Assembly: GCF_001672895.1 (NCBI RefSeq)
Contig: NZ_LZKP01000161.1
Span: 1-63,607 of the forward strand
Source: Mycobacterium sp. E740
GTDB taxonomy: Bacteria > Actinomycetota > Actinomycetes > Mycobacteriales > Mycobacteriaceae
Direction: 5' to 3'
DNA length: 63,607 bases
Below, in pieces: positions 33,262 through 41,373 of the stretch (position 1 is its first letter; the number at the start of each line of letters is the position of its first letter). Under the pieces are notes generated by a model. It had not been told where the DNA came from. It saw nothing but the letters and a program-made list of their open reading frames with translations, and did no database searches. Both the position numbers and the translations under genes were made by a program.

Positions 33262-35952
33262 GTGTGGCATCCTTTGCGAGTGGCCGCGGGGGCGCCGCCT
33301 ACAGGCGTCGTGACCTTCCTGTTCACCGACGTGGAGGGCTCAACCCGTCGGTGGGAAGCCAACGCCGATGAGATGCGAGCGGCGCTGGCCGCCCACGATC
33401 ACGTGTTGCGCAACGCGATCGCGGTGCATGAGGGCTGGCTGTTCAAGCACACCGGTGATGGTGTGTGCGCTGCCTTCGCCTCACCCCGATCCGCGGTGGA
33501 TGCGGCGGTGAGCGCGCAGCGGGAGCTGAAGCTGCCGGTGCGGATGGGCATCGCAACCGGCGAAGCCGAACCGCGCGACGGGGACTACTTCGGTGCGGTG
33601 CTCAACCGGGCCGCGCGGGTGATGGCCGCCGGCCATGGCGGTCAGATTTTGGTGGCCGACTCGACAGCTGGTCTGCTCAGTGGAGTCGACCTCGTCGATC
33701 TCGGGCGACGGCGGTTACGTGACGTGGCGGTGCCCGTCGGGATGTTCCAGGTGCGAGCTGCGGGCTTGGACACGGAATTTCCTCCGTTACGGGCGCTCGA
33801 CACAACGCGCGGAAATCTGCGGCCTGTCACCACCAGCTTGCTCGGGCGTGACTCCGATGTCGACGAGATCGCACTGGCTGTCAAGGCGCATCGGTTGGTG
33901 ACGCTGACCGGTGTGGGTGGTGTCGGCAAGACCCGTCTGGCGGTGGAAGTCGCAGCGCGGCTGACCGATGAATTTCCTGATGGCCTCTGGCTTTTCGAAT
34001 TGGCAGCGGTAACCGATCCGGCGGCTGTGCCCGATGCGGTGGCAGCGGTGCTCGGCGTCACCCAGCAACCGGGCAAGACCGTCGCTGAGTCAGTGGCGGC
34101 TGCGTTGGAGGGCCGGGTCCGGCTGTTGGTGATCGACAACTGCGAGCATGTCCTCGACGCAGCCGCCGACCTGATCGAAGCCGTGCTCGCGCACTCGGCG
34201 ACAGTACGAATCCTCGCCACCAGCCGCGAGGGACTCGGCCTCCCGGGAGAGAGTATTCGGCCGGTGCGGTCTTTGGACACAACGGGAATCGATTCCGCAG
34301 CAGTGAGTTTGTTCCTTCAACGTGCGAAGGACATCGGGCCGGGCTCATGGATGGCTGACGGCGATGAAGCCACCGCAGTCATCGAGATCTGTCAGCGCCT
34401 GGATGGAATCCCGTTGGCCATCGAACTGGCCGCTTCTCGGATGTCGTCGATGACCGCCAGCGAGATGCGTGATCGGCTCGATCACCGGTTCCGGCTACTG
34501 GTCGGCTCGCGGCGCGGGTTGGAACGCCACCACACGCTGCGCCACGCCGTGGCATGGTCCTATGACCTGCTCGCCGACGCCGAAAAGACTGTTCTGGAAC
34601 GCTGTTCGGTCTTCGCCGGCGGGTTCGACCTCCAGAGCGCCTGCGCCGTAGCCGGATCGGACGACCGCGACGAGTACGCGATCCTCGAAGTACTCGACGC
34701 GCTGGTGCGCAAATCGCTGATGCTCGCCGTGCGGTCGGGCGGGCGGACCCGGTACGCGATGCTGGAAACGATCCGTCAGTTCGCCGAGGAACAACTCGTC
34801 ACATCCGGCGCGGGAGAAGCGGTCCGGATAGCACACGCCCGCTACTACGCCGGCCGCGAAACCGACGTCATGGACCTGTGGGACAGCCCGCGCCAAAGCG
34901 AGGCATACGACTGGTTCACAGTCGAAATGGCCAACCTGCGCACCGCGTTCCGGTGGGCCGCCGATCATGGCGACCTGGACGCCGCCGCCGCCATCGCTGC
35001 GTATGCGGGACTTTTTGGTCCGTTTTTGGAGAACTATGAACCGATAGCTTGGGCCGAGGAGCTGATTGAGCCCGCCCATGCAGTCGGCCATCCGCGCCTT
35101 GCTGCCATTTGCGTGGGGGCGTCGCTGTGCGTTCTCGTAGGACGTTTCGAAGAGGCTGTGCATTACAGCGAGATCGGTCAGGGAGTGATCGCCGCTGCCC
35201 CCGACAAGGTGGCGACCATTGCTGCGCCATTTCTCGCCAGCGCCTACTTATTCGTAGGCCAGCCCGAACGATATGTCGGGCTGTGCCGCGACTTGCTGGC
35301 GCGCGGCGGAGACGCCGATACATTGGTCTGGGCCAATCTGGTGTTCGCCTTGGCCGCCGCTGGTTGGACCGACGAGGCGAGGGTGACCGCCGATGGCCTC
35401 ACCGACGCCGCCGAAGCGCTCGGCAATCCGTGGGTGATTGCGTATTCCCATTTCGCGTGGGGGTTTGCTTTCCGCGACATTGATTCGGCTCGCGCGCTCG
35501 AGGCATTTCGCCGCGGTGTGGACGTCTCGCGGGGCAGTGGCAACCGATTCCTCGAGACGCAGTTCGCGTACTGGATGTGCGGACTCGAGGCCGAGCACGG
35601 GGAACCAGTAGCGACGTTGGATTCCCTCGCCGTAGCCATCCGCAAGAACCACGAGTCGGGCAACATCGGCATGTTGCATAATCCGCTGGCTACCTTGGCC
35701 ATTGCGCTCGACCGGCTCGGCCGGCACGAACCGGCGGCCACTATCGCCGGATTCGCTGCGGTAAATCCCATGGTCGCGGTGTCTCTTCCGGAACTGGCAG
35801 CACTGACAACACAGTTACGCGAGCTCCTCGGTGACCAGACTTACGAATCGCTCGCGCACCGAGGCGAGGCAATGAGCGTCGCCGCCATGGCGGCATACGC
35901 CTTCGACCAAATCGACCATGCCAGAACAGCATTGACCGCTGTCCCGGAATAG
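33262..35952 (+). CDS. Class III adenylate/guanylate cyclase domain fused to an NB-ARC-like ATPase
   Basis: An 896-residue multi-domain regulator. The cyclase domain (about 14-165) has metal ligands Asp23 (FTDVEGST) and Asp66 (KHTGDG), Lys62, and Asn115 and Arg119 (VLNRAAR). A STAND/NB-ARC-like ATPase follows, with the P-loop GVGGVGKT at 217-224 and LLVIDNCEHVLDA as Walker B, then helical TPR-like repeats. Unlike related mycobacterial proteins, no LuxR helix-turn-helix is visible at the C-terminus. GTG 33262 is used; GTG 33280 (VAAGAPPTG) is equally plausible. Probably makes cAMP in response to a partner or ligand (inference). Confidence 0.9.
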   Translation: MWHPLRVAAGAPPTGVVTFLFTDVEGSTRRWEANADEMRAALAAHDHVLRNAIAVHEGWLFKHTGDGVCAAFASPRSAVDAAVSAQRELKLPVRMGIATGEAEPRDGDYFGAVLNRAARVMAAGHGGQILVADSTAGLLSGVDLVDLGRRRLRDVAVPVGMFQVRAAGLDTEFPPLRALDTTRGNLRPVTTSLLGRDSDVDEIALAVKAHRLVTLTGVGGVGKTRLAVEVAARLTDEFPDGLWLFELAAVTDPAAVPDAVAAVLGVTQQPGKTVAESVAAALEGRVRLLVIDNCEHVLDAAADLIEAVLAHSATVRILATSREGLGLPGESIRPVRSLDTTGIDSAAVSLFLQRAKDIGPGSWMADGDEATAVIEICQRLDGIPLAIELAASRMSSMTASEMRDRLDHRFRLLVGSRRGLERHHTLRHAVAWSYDLLADAEKTVLERCSVFAGGFDLQSACAVAGSDDRDEYAILEVLDALVRKSLMLAVRSGGRTRYAMLETIRQFAEEQLVTSGAGEAVRIAHARYYAGRETDVMDLWDSPRQSEAYDWFTVEMANLRTAFRWAADHGDLDAAAAIAAYAGLFGPFLENYEPIAWAEELIEPAHAVGHPRLAAICVGASLCVLVGRFEEAVHYSEIGQGVIAAAPDKVATIAAPFLASAYLFVGQPERYVGLCRDLLARGGDADTLVWANLVFALAAAGWTDEARVTADGLTDAAEALGNPWVIAYSHFAWGFAFRDIDSARALEAFRRGVDVSRGSGNRFLETQFAYWMCGLEAEHGEPVATLDSLAVAIRKNHESGNIGMLHNPLATLAIALDRLGRHEPAATIAGFAAVNPMVAVSLPELAALTTQLRELLGDQTYESLAHRGEAMSVAAMAAYAFDQIDHARTALTAVPE

Positions 35953-36059
35953 CCACACACAGCATGACCGCTCATGCGCTCAGATCGCCCGGCGATTTCG
36001 CCGGTGAGCAGCAGCGATTCGTTCAGATGGCAGCCGACCGGCCGTTAGCATCGACCCCT

Positions 36060-36545
36060 ATGGGGAGGAACATCCTGGCGCTCACCGCGACCATCGCAGC
36101 AGGGATCATGCTGGCTGGATGCGGAGATGGCCGCGACACTGCTGCGTCGAGCACGACGGCAACGACCAGCGTCTCTCCCGCCGAAGCGATCGCAAAGTGG
36201 GGAAGCGATCATTTCTCGTCCAGCCTGGACGACATCGGCAAAGACTTCACCTGGATCGGCGGAGCGATGCAAGGCCTCGACTTCACCGACGCACGCGCAG
36301 CCTGCCGCGATCTGGACACCAACGTGAACAAGCTCGAAGCGAAACTGCCCACGCCGGACCGCGTTCTCACCGGCCATGTTTCTGTGGTCGTCGAGAATCT
36401 CCGCGAGTTCTCGCAGCGGTGCCAGGGCCTCAACCCGCAAACCACCGAGGCGCAACTCCAAGAGATGAGTTCGTATCGAAAGCAGGCCGAAACGGCGATG
36501 AACGAAGCGGTGCAGATGGTCAAGAGGGCGCAGCAAGCCTCTTAA
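36060..36545 (+). CDS. Putative lipoprotein
   Basis: A 161-residue protein with a lipoprotein signal peptide MGRNILALTATIAAGIMLAGC; the lipobox LAGC gives a mature N-terminal Cys. A Thr/Ser-rich linker and a helical domain with two conserved-looking Cys residues (AACRDLDTN, SQRCQGLN) follow, perhaps a disulfide. No known family recognised. The ATG at 36060 is chosen because the signal peptide starts there; the frame is open upstream to 35964. It is the last chromosomal gene before the tRNA-Ala element. Confidence 0.75.
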   Translation: MGRNILALTATIAAGIMLAGCGDGRDTAASSTTATTSVSPAEAIAKWGSDHFSSSLDDIGKDFTWIGGAMQGLDFTDARAACRDLDTNVNKLEAKLPTPDRVLTGHVSVVVENLREFSQRCQGLNPQTTEAQLQEMSSYRKQAETAMNEAVQMVKRAQQAS

Positions 36546-36573
36546 CGGGAAAAGGTCGACCTGCGGTCAAAAA

Positions 36574-36616
36574 GTGGAGCTAAGGGGATTCGAACCCCTG
36601 ACCCCCACACTGCCAG
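36574..36616. repeat. attL: 43-bp direct repeat of the tRNA-Ala 3' half
   Basis: The 43 bp here match 51803-51845 with a single difference (T at 36589, C at 51818). On the minus strand it reads from the anticodon loop CTGGCAG through the T arm and acceptor strand of tRNA-Ala. This is the displaced host 3' half of the tRNA and marks the left end of the integrated element. Confidence 0.93.
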
Positions 36617-36878
36617 GGTAAAATAAGGTGTGCTGGAACGTATTCGGACGTCTAGAGCGTGCCGATTCGTCCACGTCAGCGGGTCAGTTTCGTGCTCATG
36701 TGTCTACCGCGTGTTTGCGAGTGATCAAGAGTATTAGGACACTGCTAGGACACGCCGAACAGGTGTTCGCGTTGAAGTCGTGACCCTACGCCGTGTTCTT
36801 CCGTCCGCTGCGCAATCTCGAACACCCACCGGGATGCCGTAGTAACCAATTCCGTGACTTCACACCTCGACTATCGCG
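36617..36878. other. Non-coding left end of the element
   Basis: About 260 bp between attL and the end of the ferredoxin-reductase gene, with no convincing gene. Base composition is lower in G+C than the flanks. Short repeats of TAGGACA occur at 36736-36751, and a similar TAGGACA follows the integrase stop at the other end. This may be left-arm integrase or excisionase binding sequence (speculative). Confidence 0.4.
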
Positions 36879-38141
36879 TCACCGGGTGGCCGGTCGTCGC
36901 TGTGGCTCTGATGTTGAAGTGGTTAAACCGGCTTTCGCGTGGGGGCGTGGAGGGAAGGTCGCTCGGTGTGTGATAGCGCTGCGGTACTCGTTTACTCGGC
37001 CGGGGATGGTGCTGAGCACCGCGACTGTTCGTCCGTCCTTCCCGTATGCAGCGACGAACTCCTTGGCGCGCAGGCTTCCCTCGATGACCTCTACGGTGTC
37101 GTATCCCGTTGGCACGCCGACCAGTTGGAGCTTCACGTCGTATTGGTCGGACCAGAAATACGGCACTGCGTCATACTCTTGGGCGTCAGCGGATCCGGCC
37201 AACAGATTGCGCGCCGCTGTGACGCCTTGGCGGGAGGCTTGGTCCCAGTGCTCGATCCGTAGATGCTGCTGATAGAGCGGGTGCCACCAGCGCGCAACAT
37301 CGCCTGCGGCGACGACGTCGGTCACGGCTTCTGCGGCACCGGTCGCGTCGCACACCACACCCTTGTCCAGCTTGATTCCGGAGCCTTGTAGCCAATCGGT
37401 GGCTGGCTCAACCCCGAGGCCGAAGAGGACCAGATCGGCCTTCACCTTTGAACCGTCGCTGAGTTGAACGGACTTGACATGACCGTTGCCGGCGAAACCG
37501 TCGACTTTGACGCCGACTCGCACGTCGACGCCGCGTTGGCGATGCAGATCGGTCCAGCAGCTTCCCATCTCCTCGCCCAATGCGGAGTGCAGTAAGGCAC
37601 TGGCCCGAGACAACAGAGTCACCTTGTGGCCCAACGAGCGCAGGCTTGCGGCGACTTCGGTGCCGATGAACCCGCCGCCGATCACCACGACGCGAGTGCG
37701 TCTGCCGAGCTTGGAGCGGATGGCCAAGCAGTCGTCGACGGTGCGAAGCGGCATAACGCCGCCGGGCACTTTGCCACCGGCCCATTGGCGTACATCGGCG
37801 CCGCTGGCGATGACGAGCCCGTCGAACTTCAGCGCACTGACTTGGTTGCCGTCGCGGACGTGAACGGTGCGTGACGCCATGTCCAGCCCGACGGCATTAG
37901 CGCCTCGCAGTATTCTTGCGTCAAACTCATTTTGCGGCGCCATGTCTATGCCCGCCCGGTGCACTTCGCCGGTTAACAGCTTTTTCGATAAGGCCGGACG
38001 GTGGTAGGGCGCATGCCGTTCGGCGCCGACGATCGTCAGCTCACCGTCAAAACCTTCTGATCGGAGCGTTTGCGCGGCCATCGTTCCCGCCACTCCGCCC
38101 CCGACGACGACAATCTGCTTTAGCTGATGATCTGACGGCAT
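36879..38141 (-). CDS. Ferredoxin reductase, NAD(P)/FAD-dependent
   Basis: A 420-residue ferredoxin reductase of the glutathione-reductase-like class that serves cytochrome P450 or Rieske systems. FAD motif VVVGGGVAGTMAAQTLR, HRPALSKKLLTG, ASGADVRQW, the NAD motif VVIGGGFIGTEVAASLR and VVAAGDVARWWHP are all present. The C-terminal tail, rich in Pro/Arg/Ser, is longer than usual. It lies 7 bp after the ferredoxin stop, so the two form an electron-transfer pair. No P450 gene is visible in the window, so the terminal acceptor must be elsewhere or is the PF10118-type protein upstream (inference). Confidence 0.93.
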   Translation of the reverse strand: MPSDHQLKQIVVVGGGVAGTMAAQTLRSEGFDGELTIVGAERHAPYHRPALSKKLLTGEVHRAGIDMAPQNEFDARILRGANAVGLDMASRTVHVRDGNQVSALKFDGLVIASGADVRQWAGGKVPGGVMPLRTVDDCLAIRSKLGRRTRVVVIGGGFIGTEVAASLRSLGHKVTLLSRASALLHSALGEEMGSCWTDLHRQRGVDVRVGVKVDGFAGNGHVKSVQLSDGSKVKADLVLFGLGVEPATDWLQGSGIKLDKGVVCDATGAAEAVTDVVAAGDVARWWHPLYQQHLRIEHWDQASRQGVTAARNLLAGSADAQEYDAVPYFWSDQYDVKLQLVGVPTGYDTVEVIEGSLRAKEFVAAYGKDGRTVAVLSTIPGRVNEYRSAITHRATFPPRPHAKAGLTTSTSEPQRRPATR

Positions 38142-38148
38142 GGTGCGG

Positions 38149-38337
38149 TCAGTCCTTCACAGTGATTGCGCCGGTGGGACACGAGACTTCCGCACCGACC
38201 AGCTTGTCGCGCAGCTCGTCTCCGGGCTGTTCCTGAAGAAGGTGCAGGCCGTCCTCGCGCACATCGAACACTTCGCGGCAAATGCTCATGCAGACGCCGT
38301 TGCCGTCGCAGGTATCGAAATCCACCAGAACCTTCAT
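38149..38337 (-). CDS. 3Fe-4S/4Fe-4S single-cluster ferredoxin
   Basis: A 62-residue P450-type ferredoxin. The cluster motif is CDGNGVCMSIC with a distal CPTGAI. The second cysteine of a normal 4Fe-4S site is replaced by Asn (C-D-G-N), which fits the 3Fe-4S mycobacterial ferredoxins with variable residue at that place. I use ATG 38337 because AGAGGAG is five bases upstream; a GTG at 38343 adds two residues. Operon with the reductase and the PF10118-like hydrolase. Confidence 0.92.
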   Translation of the reverse strand: MKVLVDFDTCDGNGVCMSICREVFDVREDGLHLLQEQPGDELRDKLVGAEVSCPTGAITVKD

Positions 38338-38376
38338 CGACACTCCTCTTTGGTTGACCGCTTACGGGTGGGCGCC

Positions 38377-39306
38377 TTAGCTGTGGGCGGCTTGCATCGC
38401 CGCTGACCGTTCGTGTGCTTCGGCGCGCTCGCGGGCGTCTCGGGCCGCCGGAGAGTACGAGAGGTAGTCCAGTGCCATTTGGGTATCCGCCTCGGGTCCG
38501 GGATGGTGGCTGGGGCGCATATACCGGAGAGGCACTGTTACCAGCAGGTGCCATGGCCCCGGCAGCAGATCCTTGCGGGCAGCTCGCCGCCAGTCGCGCC
38601 AACGCCACTTAGCGTCGATCGACTTGTCGTTGGCCATCAGATAGCGGGCGCCCCGAATCCACCAGAAGATGAACAGTGGTGCGGTCATCAGCATCGAAAA
38701 CGCTCTGATCCAATAACTTCCACACACGTTCTGGTAGACGTCGAACACCAGAGAGCGGTGCTCGACCTCTTCGGCGCCGTGCCAGCGCAGCAGATCGAGC
38801 ATGACAGGGTCGGCGCCCGCGTTTTCCAGCCCCTTGTTCTGCAGCACCCACTGCCCCAGGACCGCAGTGAAATGTTCAAGGGAAGCCACATCGGCCAGGC
38901 GCCGATAGAGCCACCACCGCTTCAGCGGCGCCGGAAATATCTTCGGCGGATCACCCAGCGACACCGACAGCCATTTCCCGAGCCGATCGGTGTATTCAGT
39001 GGTGTCGATGCCTTGCTCGGCCAACCGGTCCAAGACCACCTGATGCGCCCAGGCGTGCCAGGATTCCTGCTGGATGAACGGCTTGATGGCCGCCTCCAGC
39101 TCCGGGTCGTCGACCAGTGATGACGCTTCGAGAATGGCTTTGATGAAGTGGCGCTCGCCCTCGGGAAGCAGCAGATGTAGCACGTTGACCATGTGTGTCG
39201 AGAACGGGTCGCCCGGCACCCAATGCACTGGCAGGTTCGACCAATCGAAGCGGACCTGGCGGCGAAACGCGGGGTGTCCGTCGTGATGCAATTCCACTTC
39301 AGGCAT
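38377..39306 (-). CDS. Predicted metal-dependent hydrolase (PF10118-like, ferritin-like diiron protein)
   Basis: A 309-residue helical protein. Candidate metal ligands occur as EGERHF, QQESWHAWAH, SLEHFTA and EEVEHRSL, the pattern of a ferritin-like di-metal site in the family annotated as predicted metal-dependent hydrolases. The coupled ferredoxin and ferredoxin reductase suggest instead that it could be an electron-dependent diiron oxygenase (inference). Around residues 180-210 a hydrophobic segment (LMTAPLFIFWWIRG) may touch the membrane. First gene of the operon, divergent from the TetR at 39472. Confidence 0.8.
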   Translation of the reverse strand: MPEVELHHDGHPAFRRQVRFDWSNLPVHWVPGDPFSTHMVNVLHLLLPEGERHFIKAILEASSLVDDPELEAAIKPFIQQESWHAWAHQVVLDRLAEQGIDTTEYTDRLGKWLSVSLGDPPKIFPAPLKRWWLYRRLADVASLEHFTAVLGQWVLQNKGLENAGADPVMLDLLRWHGAEEVEHRSLVFDVYQNVCGSYWIRAFSMLMTAPLFIFWWIRGARYLMANDKSIDAKWRWRDWRRAARKDLLPGPWHLLVTVPLRYMRPSHHPGPEADTQMALDYLSYSPAARDARERAEAHERSAAMQAAHS

Positions 39307-39415
39307 GGATCACTCCTTGCTTGCACTTCGTGGCCCTTCTGGGTCCTCGTTCAGTGAGTCGCAGTCGCCCGTTCTGGTCAGCTTGTCGCGAGCGGGCGCC
39401 GCATGCACTATTAGT

Positions 39416-39433
39416 AGACAGACCCATCTGTCT
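39416..39433. promoter_or_regulatory. TetR-type operator AGACAGA-N4-TCTGTCT
   Basis: A perfect 7-bp inverted repeat AGACAGA/TCTGTCT with a CCCA centre lies 38 bp upstream of the TetR gene. TATTAG just to its left could be a -10 for the minus-strand ferredoxin operon. The form is classical for a TetR operator controlling itself and the divergent operon. Confidence 0.6.
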
Positions 39434-39471
39434 CTAAACCACCGACTCGCCAGGGCACAGGAGAGCTTCGA

Positions 39472-40068
39472 ATGACGACCAATGACGCGCCCAGCGCCCG
39501 CGAGCGGATCATCGGCACCAGCTACGAACTGTTCACCCACCGCGGGATCTGCGACGTCGGCGTCGACGAAGTCGTGGCTAAGGCGGGCGTCGCGAAGGCG
39601 ACCCTGTATCGGCACTTTTCGTCCAAAGAGGACCTTGTGCTCGCGTTCATGGACCGCCGCGCCCAGGTGTGGACCAATGAAGTGATCGACCGGCAACCCC
39701 GCGAGCGCGCCGAGGACCCGAAGGAACAACTCCTCGCGTTGTTCGACGTATTGGATGAGTGGTTCCACCGCCGCTCGGACTACGAAGCCTGTTCCTTCGT
39801 AAAGGTCCTGTTCGAGGTGGGCGCTGAAGGCCGCATCGGTCAGGCATGCGTCGGCCACCTCGACAAAATCCGAGACATCCTTCGCGACCGTGCCGAGCAG
39901 GCCGGCTTACGCGATGCCAAGGACCTGGCATGGAGCCTCAACATCCTGGTGAAGGGAAGCATCGTCTGCGCTGCCGAAGGCGACGTTGACTCGGCCCGGC
40001 GAGCTAAACCTGTCGCGGCTTGGCTGATCGAGCAGCACACTCTCGACAAACCCCCAACAGGTGCTTAG
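39472..40068 (+). CDS. TetR family transcriptional regulator
   Basis: A 198-residue TetR protein: RERIIGTSYELFTHRG, then VDEVVAKAGVAKATLYRHFSSKEDLVLAFM. Two cysteines in the ligand domain (EACSFVK, QACVGHL). It is divergent from the hydrolase-ferredoxin-reductase operon and 23 bp upstream of the FAD monooxygenase, and likely controls both through the operator at 39416-39433. Confidence 0.93.
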   Translation: MTTNDAPSARERIIGTSYELFTHRGICDVGVDEVVAKAGVAKATLYRHFSSKEDLVLAFMDRRAQVWTNEVIDRQPRERAEDPKEQLLALFDVLDEWFHRRSDYEACSFVKVLFEVGAEGRIGQACVGHLDKIRDILRDRAEQAGLRDAKDLAWSLNILVKGSIVCAAEGDVDSARRAKPVAAWLIEQHTLDKPPTGA

Positions 40069-40091
40069 TGCGGCAGGAATAGCGCCTGATT

Positions 40092-41258
40092 ATGCGTATT
40101 GCCATTAGCGGAGCAGGCGTTGCGGGCGCTGCGCTCGCACACTGGCTGCACAGAACGGGCCATACGTCGACGCTCATCGAGCAGGCGCCGGGCTTCCGCA
40201 CCGGCGGGTACATGATCGACTTCTGGGGTGTCGGCTACCGCGTGGCCAAACGCATGGGCATCGAGGAACGGATCCGAGCCGCCGGTTATGACGTGCAGTA
40301 CGTCCGGACTGTCGGGTACGACGGTGACACTCAAGCAGAGCTAGACGTCGACGTCTTTCGCCGCATGATCGGCGACAACATGATCAGCCTCCCGCGGGGG
40401 GATCTCGCGGCCGCCATCTACGCCGACATCGAGGGAACGGTCGAAACGATCTTCGGGGATAGCATCGACAGCATCGAGGAGCACTCGGAGTGCCTCCGGG
40501 TCACCTTCGAGAAGACGGCTCCGCGTGAGTTCGATCTTGTCGTCGGCGCGGACGGGCTCCATTCCAATGTGCGCAGTCTCGTCTTCGGCCCCGAAGAGAA
40601 TTTCGAGCACTACCTTGGCTGCAAAGTGGCGGCGTGCGTAGTGGATAGCTACCGACCCCGCGACGATCTCGTCTATGTGACTTACGGCATTCCGGGCGGC
40701 CAGGTGGGGAGGTTCACCCTTCGTGACGATCGCACGATGTTCTTGTTCGTGTTCCGCGGCGAGCATGACAGCGGCGGATTTTCACCAAAAGATCAGCTCC
40801 GCAACACGTTCGGCGACGCAGGTTGGGAATGCTCCCGTATCTTGACAGCGATCGACGACATCGACGATCTTTACTTCGATGTGGTCAGCCAAATCCGCAT
40901 GGACTGCTGGTCGCACGGCCGAGTGGCGCTGATCGGCGACGCGGCGGGGTGCATATCGTTGCTCGGGGGCGAGGGCACCGGATTGGCGATCACAGCGGCC
41001 TACATCATGGCGGGCGAAATTGAACGCGCCGGCAACGACTATCGCCGCGCCTTCGAATCCTATGAAACGCTCTTGCGTCCGTTCATCAACGATAAGCAAG
41101 CCGGTGCCGAGAAAATGATCGGCTTCTTCGCTACACGAACTCGTTTTGGTCTGTGGTTGCGAAACGTGGCCCTTCGCACTATGAACTTCCGACCGCTCGC
41201 CGCGCTGTTCGCGGGCAGGATGCGCGACAACATCGAGCTACCCGATTACGAAATCTAG
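40092..41258 (+). CDS. FAD-dependent monooxygenase of the PHBH/TetX class
   Basis: A 388-residue class A flavin monooxygenase. MRIAISGAGVAGAALAHWL is the FAD motif. DLVVGADGLHSNVRSLVF is the DG motif. GRVALIGDAAGCISLLGGEG contains the GD motif that binds the FAD ribityl. It hydroxylates or oxidises a small aromatic or polyketide-like compound using NAD(P)H; TetX-type drug inactivation is also possible. Being cotranscribed with a TetR suggests an inducible response to its own substrate (inference). Confidence 0.92.
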   Translation: MRIAISGAGVAGAALAHWLHRTGHTSTLIEQAPGFRTGGYMIDFWGVGYRVAKRMGIEERIRAAGYDVQYVRTVGYDGDTQAELDVDVFRRMIGDNMISLPRGDLAAAIYADIEGTVETIFGDSIDSIEEHSECLRVTFEKTAPREFDLVVGADGLHSNVRSLVFGPEENFEHYLGCKVAACVVDSYRPRDDLVYVTYGIPGGQVGRFTLRDDRTMFLFVFRGEHDSGGFSPKDQLRNTFGDAGWECSRILTAIDDIDDLYFDVVSQIRMDCWSHGRVALIGDAAGCISLLGGEGTGLAITAAYIMAGEIERAGNDYRRAFESYETLLRPFINDKQAGAEKMIGFFATRTRFGLWLRNVALRTMNFRPLAALFAGRMRDNIELPDYEI

Positions 41259-41320
41259 CCTTTCAAGGACACCTGATTACTATCTTGGCGGGAGCTAATT
41301 CTCGGCGACACGACGGCGCT

Positions 41321-41342
41321 GACCCGGCGCAGTGGTCGGGTC
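41321..41342. terminator. Possible terminator between convergent genes
   Basis: GACCCG and CGGGTC form a 6-bp inverted repeat with a 10-base loop in the 115-bp gap between the convergent monooxygenase and helicase genes. A 10-bp palindrome CGGCTAGCCG follows at 41346-41355. Evidence is position only. Confidence 0.3.
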
Positions 41343-41373
41343 GCCCGGCTAGCCGCTCGCCAACCTCGAATCG

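Noticed and set aside
36617..36760. Possible remnant of an older integrase at the left end (TAGGACA repeats)
   Set aside because: Short similarity only and no reading frame supports it. Kept as a speculative att-arm note.
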